NCBI RefSeq assembly: GCF_003347515.1
Contig: NZ_QEII01000256.1
Span: forward strand, 1 to 64,000
Reading direction: 5' to 3'
Source of the DNA: Rhodoferax ferrireducens
Lineage (GTDB): Bacteria > Pseudomonadota > Gammaproteobacteria > Burkholderiales > Burkholderiaceae_C
Length of the DNA stretch: 64,000 bases
Positions 18,262 to 26,608 of this stretch are shown here, piece by piece; the stretch's first letter is position 1; every line of letters starts with the position of its first letter. The translations under genes and the position numbers were made by a program. The notes under the pieces are model-generated. The model saw only the letters and a program-made list of their open reading frames with translations, had not been told where the DNA came from and did not search any database.

Positions 18262-19190
18262 TGAAATCATCTACTCTGTCAAAGTCTGTATTGCTGTATT
18301 TTGAAGCTGAGCAGGACAGCGCCACGCGCATCGCGCATGCGGGCAATCTGGCACTCGCCCAAATCGATAGCCACCACTTTCCCGATGGCGAAATGAAGCT
18401 GCGCCTGCCTGCCCCCCTGCCTGCGCAAGTCGTCATCCTGCGCACATTGAACGACCCCAACGAAAAATTGATTGAACTGCTGCTGGTGGCGCAAACCGCA
18501 CGCGACCTCGGTGCGCGTCATTTGACATTGGTGGCACCCTATCTCGCCTACATGCGCCAAGACATAGCCTTTCACCCGGGCGAAGCCATCAGCCAGCGCA
18601 TTGTCGGACGATTTTTGGCGGGCCTTTTCGATGCCGTGGTCACTGTCGACCCCCATCTGCACCGCGTCGCCACACTCCAGGAAGCAATGCCAGTCACCAA
18701 TGCCGTCGTGCTCAGCGGGGCTCCTCTGCTGTCTGATCTGATCGCGGCCCGCCGACAGCGCCCCCTTTTGGTGGGGCCCGACGAGGAGTCGGCACAATGG
18801 GTTGCCATGGCCGCATCACGCCATGGATTCGACCACGCCGTATGCAGCAAGGTTCGGCACGGCGACCGGGCTGTGGATGTCGTACTGCCCGACCTTCCTG
18901 TTCTGGGGCGTCAAATCGTATTGCTGGATGACGTGGCCAGTACCGGCCACACGGTGGCCAAAGCGGCGCGCCTTCTACTGGCCGCGGGCGCGGCTTCTGT
19001 CGATGTCGCCGTGACTCACGCACTTTTCTCAGGCGACGCCTTACAGCTTCTTCAGACAGCGGGTGTCGGAGAGGTTTGGAGCACAGACTGCATCACGCAT
19101 CCCAGCAATGCGGTCAGCATGGCAGCTACCATTGCTCAGGCGTTGACCCAGATACAGGAAGAGGTGCAAAAATCAGCGATCAGGAGATAG
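18261..19190 (+). CDS. Ribose-phosphate diphosphokinase-like protein
   Basis: A 309-residue PRPP synthetase homologue. It keeps FPDGEMKLRL (substrate side), the flexible-loop stretch YMRQDIAFHPGEAIS, the divalent-cation motif VTVDPHLHR, a catalytic Lys/Arg region (CSKVRHGDR) and the PRPP loop VLLDDVASTGHT. Several positions differ from housekeeping Prs (for example ASTGHT for IDTGGT), so it is likely a paralogue rather than the main enzyme. It overlaps the preceding phosphorylase gene by one base and probably acts with it in ribose-phosphate recycling. Confidence 0.85.
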   Translation: MKSSTLSKSVLLYFEAEQDSATRIAHAGNLALAQIDSHHFPDGEMKLRLPAPLPAQVVILRTLNDPNEKLIELLLVAQTARDLGARHLTLVAPYLAYMRQDIAFHPGEAISQRIVGRFLAGLFDAVVTVDPHLHRVATLQEAMPVTNAVVLSGAPLLSDLIAARRQRPLLVGPDEESAQWVAMAASRHGFDHAVCSKVRHGDRAVDVVLPDLPVLGRQIVLLDDVASTGHTVAKAARLLLAAGAASVDVAVTHALFSGDALQLLQTAGVGEVWSTDCITHPSNAVSMAATIAQALTQIQEEVQKSAIRR

Positions 19191-19209
19191 CAGCAAACTT
19201 TGAGTGCTG

Positions 19210-20610
19210 TCAGTCTCGCGTGGGATTCGGACGCGCCACGACCCGTTGCGCTTTGCCACTGCGCCCTCGGGGGATGAGCTGTCCCGACTCCGCGATCACT
19301 GAGATCGATGCCACGCCTTGCATCGTCGCAAAATTCTCCAAAGCCGTACAACAACGCGCCATCGTCGTCGCGGCCTGAGCGTCGTGGAGATTGAGCCTGA
19401 GCACCAAGGTGTGGTCGTCGCGCTGGCTCAGCTGAAAGTCAAAGGCCCCAGCGTCGTCTTCGAGCACCGTGGTCAGCGCCAGCGGCAACAATGTCACCCG
19501 CTGTCCATCGCGTCCCGCCATCACCAGCGAATCGTCGCTACGTCCTTGCACCTCGATCACCGGCAATGACGAGCCGCACGCACAGCGATCGTCATGCACA
19601 GTCACCTGGTCACCCAAGTCATAGCGAATCAGCGGCTGCACGTGATTCGCCAGATTAGTCAGCAAAGTGGAGTACGAGCGCTGGCCCGCTGGCACCGGTC
19701 GTCCCCGCTCGTCGACCGGCTCAAGAATCAGCCAATCGGTATTCGCATGCATTTTTCCGTAACCACACTCCCAACCTATGGACATGAATTCCGACGCACC
19801 GTAGCTGTTATTTACCGAACACCGCAGCGCCAGCTCGACACGCCGCCGGACTGCCGGGCTTAGCGTTTCGCCGCCGGTCCAGAGTTCTTTCGGGAAAAAG
19901 TGCAGCGATCCGCGACAGGCCTCATCGGCCAATAAAGCTGCAACCGTCGGGTAGGTCGCAATCACCGTGGGCGCAAAAGCATTGAGCTCTTCCACCAAGG
20001 ACGGGATAGCCTGCAAGATATTGAAGCAACGCAGGGATTGCGCCATCCATGGATTAAGTTGACGCACGCGCTGCATGGATACCATGCTGGCGAAATGACC
20101 ACTCGTTGCGCCCACAAAGGCGATGCGTTCGGTTAGCAACATGGGGTCAAACCAGCGCTGCAATGGCCGCGGTGCACTGCGACGCAACGCTTCCAGCGCG
20201 TCGTAGACGGCCAAGGTCTGCGCGTCCTGCACAAATATACCGGGCTCATGGCTTGTGCCGGAACTCTCCCAGATCAGATACTTGCCGTGGTAAGCCTCTC
20301 CTATGCGCCGGGGATCGGCGATGAAGGCGCCAAGTTGGGCCAATTTGAGTTGCGGGTCGGTCACCCAATCATCAAAACGCTCCATCAGTTCGCTCCTGGA
20401 CACTGAAGGCAAGGCACTCAATTGCGTGCCATCGATTGGAAGACCACTCAGGCGCTCGCTGTAGAACCGCGAGCCCCGCACAGCGACGTCGAGCAACTTG
20501 GCTAACCGGGCTTTTTGCCGTGCTGCGAGCGCGTCCGGCGTGGCATGGCCACAGGTCAGCACATCAAGCGCGACCGCACCCAAACGTAAGGGATCAAAAA
20601 CTGAGGTCAT
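19210..20610 (-). CDS. Phenylacetate-CoA-ligase-like (PaaK/CapK family) adenylate-forming protein
   Basis: A 466-residue protein of the adenylate-forming superfamily close to coenzyme F390 synthetase/PaaK-like proteins. It has the AMP-binding P-loop-like LIWESSGTSHEPGIF (about residues 113-127), the motif NNSYGASEFMSIGWEC (A5-like) and LIRYDLGDQV (A7-like). It also has CACGSSLPVIEVQGRSDD near the start of the C-terminal lobe. The substrate is unknown, as there is no pathway context. It converges on the PRPP-synthetase-like gene with only 19 bp between the stops. An in-frame start at 20610 is assumed. Confidence 0.8.
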   Translation of the reverse strand: MTSVFDPLRLGAVALDVLTCGHATPDALAARQKARLAKLLDVAVRGSRFYSERLSGLPIDGTQLSALPSVSRSELMERFDDWVTDPQLKLAQLGAFIADPRRIGEAYHGKYLIWESSGTSHEPGIFVQDAQTLAVYDALEALRRSAPRPLQRWFDPMLLTERIAFVGATSGHFASMVSMQRVRQLNPWMAQSLRCFNILQAIPSLVEELNAFAPTVIATYPTVAALLADEACRGSLHFFPKELWTGGETLSPAVRRRVELALRCSVNNSYGASEFMSIGWECGYGKMHANTDWLILEPVDERGRPVPAGQRSYSTLLTNLANHVQPLIRYDLGDQVTVHDDRCACGSSLPVIEVQGRSDDSLVMAGRDGQRVTLLPLALTTVLEDDAGAFDFQLSQRDDHTLVLRLNLHDAQAATTMARCCTALENFATMQGVASISVIAESGQLIPRGRSGKAQRVVARPNPTRD

Positions 20611-20908
20611 TGGCTGGTCATGCTGTCGGGCAAGCCCTGCCCAAGGCCTGCGTGGTGCAAAAAAACGCTTCGTACAAGAAGACGTGGACTACGCGTTGCA
20701 TTGGCAATACTAGACCTGCCTTGAATCGCCGCATTTGAGCTTGATCAAGAAATTCCATGCAAAACCCTCATAAAAAGGAACTCCCCGCACCGGTAACACC
20801 GAAGGTATGTCACCTAAAGTTCATAAGGCCACTCTTGATTTTTGTCAGGCGATCAAACACGATTCAGACTACCATCAACTTTGAATTTTTACACAATGGA
20901 GAGATACG
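20611..20908. other. Intergenic region between divergent genes
   Basis: A 298-bp gap between the CoA-ligase-like gene (minus) and the DUF883 gene (plus). It should contain both promoters, but no convincing -35/-10 pair was found. The DUF883 gene has TGGAGAG about 8 nt before its ATG. No gene or repeat was seen. Confidence 0.5.
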
Positions 20909-21220
20909 ATGAATGATATGACTGCGGTACAAAAAGACAAACTAATGAGCGACTTGCGTGTGGTTATTGCCGATGCCGAAGAGATGTTGCGCATGACTGC
21001 CGACGAGGTGGGCGAAGGTGCTGCTGACTTACGCAGCCGGGTGCAGGCCAGAATGAACCAAGCCAAGGCCGATCTTGTGCATTTACAGGAAGCTGCGGTT
21101 GCCAAGGCTAAAGCAGCCGGTCATGCAACCGATGAATTCGTTCACGAGAATCCATGGAAATCAATCGGCATCGCGGCAGGTGTTGGACTGGTGGTCGGTC
21201 TTTTGATCGGCCGACGCTAA
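20909..21220 (+). CDS. DUF883 family (ElaB/YqjD-like) membrane-anchored protein
   Basis: A 103-residue protein: a long amphipathic helix (residues about 5-75), the short motif FVHENPWKSIGIAAG, and a C-terminal glycine-zipper membrane segment GVGLVVGLLIGRR. This is the ElaB/YqjD/YgaM pattern. YqjD of E. coli binds ribosomes and anchors them to the inner membrane in stationary phase. The next two genes are YqjE- and YqjK-like, so the whole yqjDEK module is present. Confidence 0.88.
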   Translation: MNDMTAVQKDKLMSDLRVVIADAEEMLRMTADEVGEGAADLRSRVQARMNQAKADLVHLQEAAVAKAKAAGHATDEFVHENPWKSIGIAAGVGLVVGLLIGRR

Positions 21221-21236
21221 GACCCGCGCGCTCTTC

Positions 21237-21638
21237 ATGAGTGATCCTGTCAAGGAGAGTGGTCTCTTCAACTCGCTGCGCGGCCTGCTATCCACTGCGC
21301 TTGAGATAGTTCAGGTACGGCTGGACCTGCTGGGCACCGAGGTCGAGTTTGAAAAACGGCGTTTATTTGACGGGGTGCTTTTGGGTGCAATAGGACTGCT
21401 GTTTCTGGGTGTCGGCATTGTCTTGTTCTGTGGTTTCGTCATCTTGCTGTTTTGGGATGGCTATCGATTGGCTGCCGTGGGTGTGATGGCGCTGCTATGT
21501 CTCGCCGGTGGCTTCGTGCTGATGGGCGACGCAAGGCGACGCCTGCGCAACCCCAGTGCTATTTTTAATGCCAGCATGGCGGAACTGGAACGAGATCAAG
21601 CGGGACTCCAGGCATCAGGTCGACATGAACAACGATGA
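21237..21638 (+). CDS. YqjE-like holin-superfamily membrane protein
   Basis: A 133-residue inner-membrane protein with an N-terminal amphipathic part (SLRGLLSTALEIVQVRLDLLGTEVEFEKRRL) and two hydrophobic helices (about 46-75 and 80-100). It matches the phage holin family/YqjE pattern found next to DUF883 genes. The function is unknown; the label 'holin' is by fold only. It begins 16 bp after the DUF883 stop and overlaps the next gene by 14 bp. Confidence 0.82.
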   Translation: MSDPVKESGLFNSLRGLLSTALEIVQVRLDLLGTEVEFEKRRLFDGVLLGAIGLLFLGVGIVLFCGFVILLFWDGYRLAAVGVMALLCLAGGFVLMGDARRRLRNPSAIFNASMAELERDQAGLQASGRHEQR

Positions 21639-21930
21639 CCTTGTATTGCGCCAACAGCGTTTGCTCACGCGCAGTGCGCAACTGCGACTCACCCTCGAAA
21701 ATCAGGCACAGGTTTTCAAAACACCGCTGGCCATGGTCGATCAGGTGCGAAACGCTCTGCAATGGCTTTACCGCAACCCGCAATGGCCGCTGAGTGCATT
21801 GCTGGTCCTGACTATCCTTCGGCCACGCCGAACTCTCATTTGGGGAGGCCGGCTATGGTGGGCATGGAGAACGTTCAAACGGGCGCGCAACTGGTTAGCC
21901 AAGCTGCCCCTGAAACAGCACTCAACCTGA
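21625..21930 (+). CDS. YqjK-like protein
   Basis: A 101-residue basic protein read from ATG 21625 (MNNDDLVLRQQRLLTRSAQLR). It has an N-terminal helix rich in Arg and Gln, one hydrophobic stretch (WPLSALLVLTIL) and a Trp/Arg-rich end (WGGRLWWAWRTFKRAR). It takes the yqjK position in a yqjD-yqjE-yqjK order and overlaps the end of the YqjE-like gene by 14 bp. The function is unknown. Confidence 0.7.
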   Translation: MNNDDLVLRQQRLLTRSAQLRLTLENQAQVFKTPLAMVDQVRNALQWLYRNPQWPLSALLVLTILRPRRTLIWGGRLWWAWRTFKRARNWLAKLPLKQHST

Positions 21931-21985
21931 ATTGACCTGCCCGTAGAGAACGAGGCAGGTGGATGTATCAAGTTTTTCGCACACA

Positions 21986-22858
21986 ATGGCATCCATGGAA
22001 AATACTGAGCACCTTACCGAACGCCGCCTGGCCGATGCCTGGGCGGAACTGCAAAACCACTCTGTCCAGGGTAACCCATTGGACGCAGATGCCTACCGCC
22101 TGGCGTTTGCCGACCCAGAGTTTTTATTACGACGTGAAACACGTGGTATCCGCTTTCAGCTGGAAATGCTCAAGCCCGATCTTGACCAGACCGAACAAGG
22201 CATTGAGAACACCATTGTCGTTTTTGGCAGCGCCCGTTTTCCCTCGCCCGAGGAAGCTCAAGCATCTCTTAAGCAAGCACAGCTAAGTGGTGATGCCGCC
22301 GCCCTGACCTTGGCTCAGCGTCAACTACGAAACGCGCACTTCTATGACCAGGCACGCCTGTTCGCACGACACGTGGCGGGCTATAGCGCGCACCGGCGAC
22401 CCGAGGAGCGGTTGTTCATCGCGACGGGTGGTGGCCCTGGCATTATGGAGGCAGCCAACCGTGGCGCGCACGAGATGGGCGCCCTGAGCGTTGGCCTGAA
22501 CATTGCTCTACCCCACGAGCAGAGTGCCAATCCCTATGTCACGCCCACCTTGAGTTTCAAGTTTCACTACTTTGCCCTGCGCAAGATGCACTTCATGATG
22601 CGTGCCAAAGCACTGGTCGCATTCCCAGGCGGTTTTGGCACGCTCGACGAATTATTTGAAGTCATCACCCTGGTGCAGACCCACAAAGCGAAGCCGGTTC
22701 CAATTGTTCTGTTTGGTACCGCGTACTGGAAACGCCTGTTCAACACGGATGTAATGCTGGAGGAAGGTGTGATATCGCCGCAGGACCTGGACTTGTTTAC
22801 CTACGTGGACGACGCACAAACTGGATGGGATGTCATTCGCACTTTTTACGGTCTTTGA
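21986..22858 (+). CDS. LOG-family (TIGR00730) nucleotide phosphoribohydrolase-like protein
   Basis: A 290-residue Rossmann-fold protein of the lysine-decarboxylase-like/LOG family. It has the signature GGGPGIMEAANRGA (about residues 150-163) and PGGFGTLDELFEVITLVQ (about 217-234), the PGGxGTxxE motif of cytokinin-activating 5'-monophosphate phosphoribohydrolases. In bacteria related proteins (PpnN) cleave nucleoside monophosphates. This N-terminally extended subtype is common in Betaproteobacteria. The start is uncertain: GTG 21959, ATG 21986 and ATG 21995 are all possible and none has a clear ribosome-binding site. Confidence 0.85.
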   Translation: MASMENTEHLTERRLADAWAELQNHSVQGNPLDADAYRLAFADPEFLLRRETRGIRFQLEMLKPDLDQTEQGIENTIVVFGSARFPSPEEAQASLKQAQLSGDAAALTLAQRQLRNAHFYDQARLFARHVAGYSAHRRPEERLFIATGGGPGIMEAANRGAHEMGALSVGLNIALPHEQSANPYVTPTLSFKFHYFALRKMHFMMRAKALVAFPGGFGTLDELFEVITLVQTHKAKPVPIVLFGTAYWKRLFNTDVMLEEGVISPQDLDLFTYVDDAQTGWDVIRTFYGL

Positions 22859-22938
22859 GCGGACTGACCCCATCGCGAGATGGGGCTGGACATATTGACC
22901 ATGTGGCCCGATGCCAAACGACGAGCTCACTAAAAAAA

Positions 22939-22965
22939 AGCCTGCTAGCAATTAGCTAGCAGGCT
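22939..22965 (-). terminator. Intrinsic terminator downstream of tRNA-Lys
   Basis: An 11-bp perfect stem (22939-22949 with 22955-22965) around AATTA. On the minus strand it is followed by an uninterrupted T-run, so it ends the tRNA-Lys transcript. Confidence 0.88.
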
Positions 22966-22988
22966 CTTCAATGCCTATAAGGCTTGTT

Positions 22989-23064
22989 TGGTGGGATGTG
23001 CGGGGGTCGAACCCACGACAAACGGATTAAAAGTCCGCTGCTCTACCAACTGAGCTAACATCCC
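22989..23064 (-). tRNA. tRNA-Lys (TTT anticodon)
   Basis: A 76-nt cloverleaf: acceptor GGGATGT with ACATCCC, D-arm TAGCTCAGTTGGTAGAG, anticodon loop CTTTTAA with TTT, T-arm GGGTTCGACCC, and encoded CCA at 22989-22991. Confidence 0.95.
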
Positions 23065-23131
23065 ATAATGACTTTTCATTGATTTTTTCAATGCTAAGTC
23101 AAGCCTCAAATTATAACGTTATTTATGGCGT

Positions 23132-23914
23132 CTATGAATTCTTCTTGGAAATTTGATCAAGAATCCAGCCCGCAGCACAATGACCAAATGTAGCGGTCAC
23201 GCTGACCACCGAACCATAGCCGTGGCAATTAAGCGTTCCATCTCCTTCAACAGAACAGGATGCATCGGGAGGCTTCACTGCTTCGCGGCTAAATACGCAA
23301 GTCACACCAATTTTCTTGCCTTCACGCGGTGCATTGTGTTCCTTGCGCAGACGATGACGTACCTGCGTCAACAAAGGATCATGGGTTACGAGGGCGAGAT
23401 CATCAATGTCCGCCAGATGGGCGTGGCGCTTGCCTCCAGCCGCACCCACTGCGATGAAAAGTACGCCGGTGTGTCGCGCCCAAACGGCCATTGCGGTCTT
23501 TGCTTTCACCTGATCGCAAGCATCGATGACAGCACTTACTCCCTCAGGCAACAGGCTGGGCCAGTTGGCGGCATCCACAAATTCTTCGATGCATGTCACC
23601 TTGCACGCAGGATTGATTGCATGAATACGATCTCGCATGGCCAGCACCTTCGCCTGGCCCAATGTAGCCTCAACTGCATGAACTTGACGATTAATATTGG
23701 ACTCTGCAACGTGGTCCAGATCAATCAATGTTAGGCAGCCCACGCCGCTGCGCGCCAGTGCCTCCACCGCCCAGGACCCAACGCCGCCTATGCCGATGAC
23801 GGCCACATGCGAGTCAACTATACGTTGCGCGCCCAATACACCGTACAGACGAGCCAACCCACCAAATCGTCGATCCACACTCATGGCATGCGATTCAAAC
23901 TCCACATTTAGCAT
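23132..23914 (-). CDS. tcdA: tRNA threonylcarbamoyladenosine dehydratase
   Basis: A 260-residue E1-like (HesA/MoeB/ThiF) ATP-dependent enzyme that cyclises t6A37 of tRNA to ct6A. Motifs are RRFGGLARLYG at the start of the conserved part, the ATP-binding VAVIGIGGVGSWAVEALARSG, LIDLDHVAESNINRQ, and a late CSVEGDGTLNCHGYGSVVSVTATFG. ATG 23914 is given, but ATG 23884 (MSVDRRFGG) matches the usual family start. It lies downstream of cpoB and upstream of tRNA-Lys. Confidence 0.9.
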   Translation of the reverse strand: MLNVEFESHAMSVDRRFGGLARLYGVLGAQRIVDSHVAVIGIGGVGSWAVEALARSGVGCLTLIDLDHVAESNINRQVHAVEATLGQAKVLAMRDRIHAINPACKVTCIEEFVDAANWPSLLPEGVSAVIDACDQVKAKTAMAVWARHTGVLFIAVGAAGGKRHAHLADIDDLALVTHDPLLTQVRHRLRKEHNAPREGKKIGVTCVFSREAVKPPDASCSVEGDGTLNCHGYGSVVSVTATFGHCAAGWILDQISKKNS

Positions 23915-23965
23915 GAGTCTTACAGCTCAATTCGTACATTGCCAGACTAACGCAAGCGTAGTTTG

Positions 23966-24730
23966 TTATTTGAGACGTGACAGTCTTTCTTTGGCAGCCA
24001 CTGCAGCCTCCGACTGAGGATAGGCCTTGATCAGATCGTCCAGTGTCTTACGGGCACCGCGTGGGTCTTTGAGTTCAATCTGGCAGTTAGCGATGGACAA
24101 TACGGCCTCAGGAGCACGCAAATGATCTGGCACGCGCGCAATCAGAGCCCGAAAATTAATCATGGATTCTTTGTAGTCACGCGTCGCATATTGCGCGTTG
24201 GCAAGCCAGAACAGCGCTGATGGCCCATATCCACTTTGTGGATAACGCTTGAGAAAATCCAGAAACACGGTTTGCGACGCAGGAAAATCGCCTTTTCTAA
24301 AAACCGCCAACGCCGCTTCGTAGTCCCGCTTTTCAGCTGGTTCCGCCACAAATTCGCGACCATCAACTGCAACTTTTGTGGGTTCAAACTGCCGGAGACG
24401 ATCGTCCACCCCTTGGGCACTGTCTTTCTGCCGCCGCTGTACATCCGCAACGTCACGCGACAATTGTTCATTCAAACCCCTGAGCTTCGCCGTCTCTGAA
24501 CGCAAAGTATCAATCTGGTTTTGCAACTCGAGCAAACTTCGGCGCAAGGAAGCATTGTCTTCAGCCGCACGACTCACCCCCTGCTCCGACTCCAGCCGAG
24601 TGGCCTCGACACGCTGACGAAGATCAAGTATGGCCTTGCGCGCTTCGTCGTCTTCGAATAATCCAGCACTGGCGGTTGTCGCCCCAAAGCAAAGTAAAGC
24701 GGATATAAGAGTCAGGCGAAAAATTTTCAC
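23966..24730 (-). CDS. cpoB: Cell division coordinator CpoB (YbgF)
   Basis: A 254-residue periplasmic protein of the Tol-Pal system that links outer-membrane constriction to PBP1B peptidoglycan synthesis. It has a signal peptide (MKIFRLTLISALLCFGATTASA), an N-terminal coiled coil (residues about 30-110) and three C-terminal TPR repeats starting at EKRDYEAALAVFRKGDFPAS. GTG 24730 gives a clean signal peptide; GTG 24745 would add five residues. It follows pal closely. Confidence 0.92.
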   Translation of the reverse strand: MKIFRLTLISALLCFGATTASAGLFEDDEARKAILDLRQRVEATRLESEQGVSRAAEDNASLRRSLLELQNQIDTLRSETAKLRGLNEQLSRDVADVQRRQKDSAQGVDDRLRQFEPTKVAVDGREFVAEPAEKRDYEAALAVFRKGDFPASQTVFLDFLKRYPQSGYGPSALFWLANAQYATRDYKESMINFRALIARVPDHLRAPEAVLSIANCQIELKDPRGARKTLDDLIKAYPQSEAAVAAKERLSRLK

Positions 24731-24750
24731 AACATCAGTTTCCACATCGA

Positions 24751-25284
24751 CTATCGATAGCTAATTTCGGCCCGACGGTTCTTGGCCATTGCATCTTCGT
24801 CAGACCCTTGCGCAGCCGGTTTTTCTTTGCCAAAACTGACCGCCTCCACTTGACTGTCAACGACACCAAGAAGGCCCAAAGCCCTGCGCACAGCTTCCGC
24901 CCGCTTCTGACCCAGTGCAAGGTTATATTCGCGGCCACCGCGTTCATCGGTGTGTCCCTCGATTGCTACTTTGCGCCCTTTGTCCGCAACGATAAAGCGG
25001 GCATGAGCCTCAATCACCGACTGAAACTCCGGTTTGATAACAAAGCTATCAAAGTCAAAATAGACAATCCGCGGACCGGCAGGAATAGCACCCTGCTGAG
25101 CAGATTTTGCGACATCTACCGATGTCACTCCCCCCTTGTTGACAGAACTACCCTGCCCCCCCGCACCATCCTGAGAAATAGTGGTTCCAGACTTGTCTTC
25201 AACAGGCACACTGTCCAACTTCACAGCTGAGCCGCAACCCGCCATCAGCACGGCCGCACAAAAAGCCAACAATAGATGTTTCAT
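24751..25284 (-). CDS. pal: Peptidoglycan-associated lipoprotein Pal
   Basis: A 177-residue outer-membrane lipoprotein with lipobox LMAGC. Its OmpA-like domain (IVYFDFDSFVIKPEF, IEGHTDERGGREYNLALGQKRAEAV, KNRRAEISYR) binds diaminopimelate in peptidoglycan. A Ser/Gly-rich linker lies between. It works with TolB and CpoB during envelope constriction and is placed between them in the usual order tolB-pal-cpoB. Confidence 0.97.
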   Translation of the reverse strand: MKHLLLAFCAAVLMAGCGSAVKLDSVPVEDKSGTTISQDGAGGQGSSVNKGGVTSVDVAKSAQQGAIPAGPRIVYFDFDSFVIKPEFQSVIEAHARFIVADKGRKVAIEGHTDERGGREYNLALGQKRAEAVRRALGLLGVVDSQVEAVSFGKEKPAAQGSDEDAMAKNRRAEISYR

Positions 25285-25305
25285 TAAATTATTCCTAGTA
25301 AGAGT

Positions 25306-26583
25306 TTATTGTTTCTGGAACGGACCCCAGTCCGGTTCACGAATATTGCCATTTTGACCAGCCAGACGTGCTTTGAGTTTACCGTCCAGTGTCGTTGTCA
25401 TTAGCGCTTCCCGCCCTTGTTGTTGGGTTGCGTAAACAATTAAGCGACTGTTAGGTGCAAAGCTCGGACTCTCGTCTGCCGATGTATCGGTAACTGCATT
25501 GACGGCTCCGCTCGCAAGCTCCATCACATGTAACTTGAAAGCACCATTCACCCGGGAAATGTAGGCCAGCCAGCGACCGTCAGCGCTAATCGCAGGAGAA
25601 ATGTTGTAACTACCAGTAAACGTCACTCGTTCCGCGTTGCCGCCGGTCGAGGGCATCTTGTAGATTTGTGGAGCTCCGCCACGGTCACTGACAAAATAAA
25701 TACTCTTACCATCGGGCGTGTAGGCAGGTTCGGTGTCAATACTACTGGATTGGGCTAGCCTGCGCGGCTCTCCACCGCCTGCGTCAATCGCATAGAGTTG
25801 GGAGCCTCCGTCACGACTCAGCGTCACGGCCAGCGTGCGTCCATCTGGAGACCAGGCTGGTGCACTGTTGGAGCCCCTGAAATTTGCAATCAGGCGACGT
25901 TTACCGCTGACGACATCGTGCGTGTAAACGACCGGCTTGCGGGACTCAAACGAAACGTAGGCTAACTGGCTGCCATTGGGAGACCAGGCTGGCGAAATAA
26001 TGGGTTCGGGGCTTGCCAGAGCCGATTGAGCGTTTTCACCATCGGCGTCAGCGACCCACAGTTGATAACGCTGGCCGGCCTTGGTGACATAGGCAATTCG
26101 TGTTGAAAAAGCGCCCTTGTCACCCGTCAGTTTTTCATAAATGAAATCGGCAATGCGATGTGCCGCGAGTCGCAAATCGGCTTGAGCCACGGCATAACTC
26201 TGGCCACCCAAATCTTGCCCTCGCACCACATCCCATAGTCGAAACCGTACGTCGTACCGACCATCAGCCAGACGAACCACACTCCCCGTCGCCAGAGAGT
26301 CAGCGCCCTTTTGCCGCCATACAGCCACATCAGGGCGACTGCCCTCGTCAAGGGCAACACCCGTTGTATCAACACCGCGAAATTGCCCGCTGCGCTCCAG
26401 GTCAGCCTGCACGATGCTGGCAATCTTCTGTGGTGCGCCGCTTTCTCCACGAAACGTTGCAACAGCGATAGGCAACTGGTTCAAGCCAATTCCCGAAACG
26501 TCAACCCGAAACTGGGCGAATGCGGGAAGACCCAGGCTAAAGATCAGAAGAAAAAAATAAAATCTTGTAATGGTTTTGCTCAT
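25306..26583 (-). CDS. tolB: Tol-Pal system protein TolB
   Basis: A 425-residue periplasmic protein with a signal peptide (MSKTITRFYFFLLIFSLGLPAFA), an N-terminal alpha/beta domain, and a six-bladed beta-propeller made of repeated WSPDG-like motifs (ISPAWSPNGSQLAYVS, SAPAWSPDGRTLAVTL, TEPAYTPDGKSIYFVS, ISPAISADGRWLAYIS). ATG 26583 fits the signal peptide; ATG 26607 is 1 bp after the upstream glycosyltransferase stop. tolQ, tolR and tolA, which normally precede tolB, are absent. Confidence 0.95.
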   Translation of the reverse strand: MSKTITRFYFFLLIFSLGLPAFAQFRVDVSGIGLNQLPIAVATFRGESGAPQKIASIVQADLERSGQFRGVDTTGVALDEGSRPDVAVWRQKGADSLATGSVVRLADGRYDVRFRLWDVVRGQDLGGQSYAVAQADLRLAAHRIADFIYEKLTGDKGAFSTRIAYVTKAGQRYQLWVADADGENAQSALASPEPIISPAWSPNGSQLAYVSFESRKPVVYTHDVVSGKRRLIANFRGSNSAPAWSPDGRTLAVTLSRDGGSQLYAIDAGGGEPRRLAQSSSIDTEPAYTPDGKSIYFVSDRGGAPQIYKMPSTGGNAERVTFTGSYNISPAISADGRWLAYISRVNGAFKLHVMELASGAVNAVTDTSADESPSFAPNSRLIVYATQQQGREALMTTTLDGKLKARLAGQNGNIREPDWGPFQKQ

Positions 26584-26608
26584 CTTGGGTACTGCATATT
26601 GAATCATT

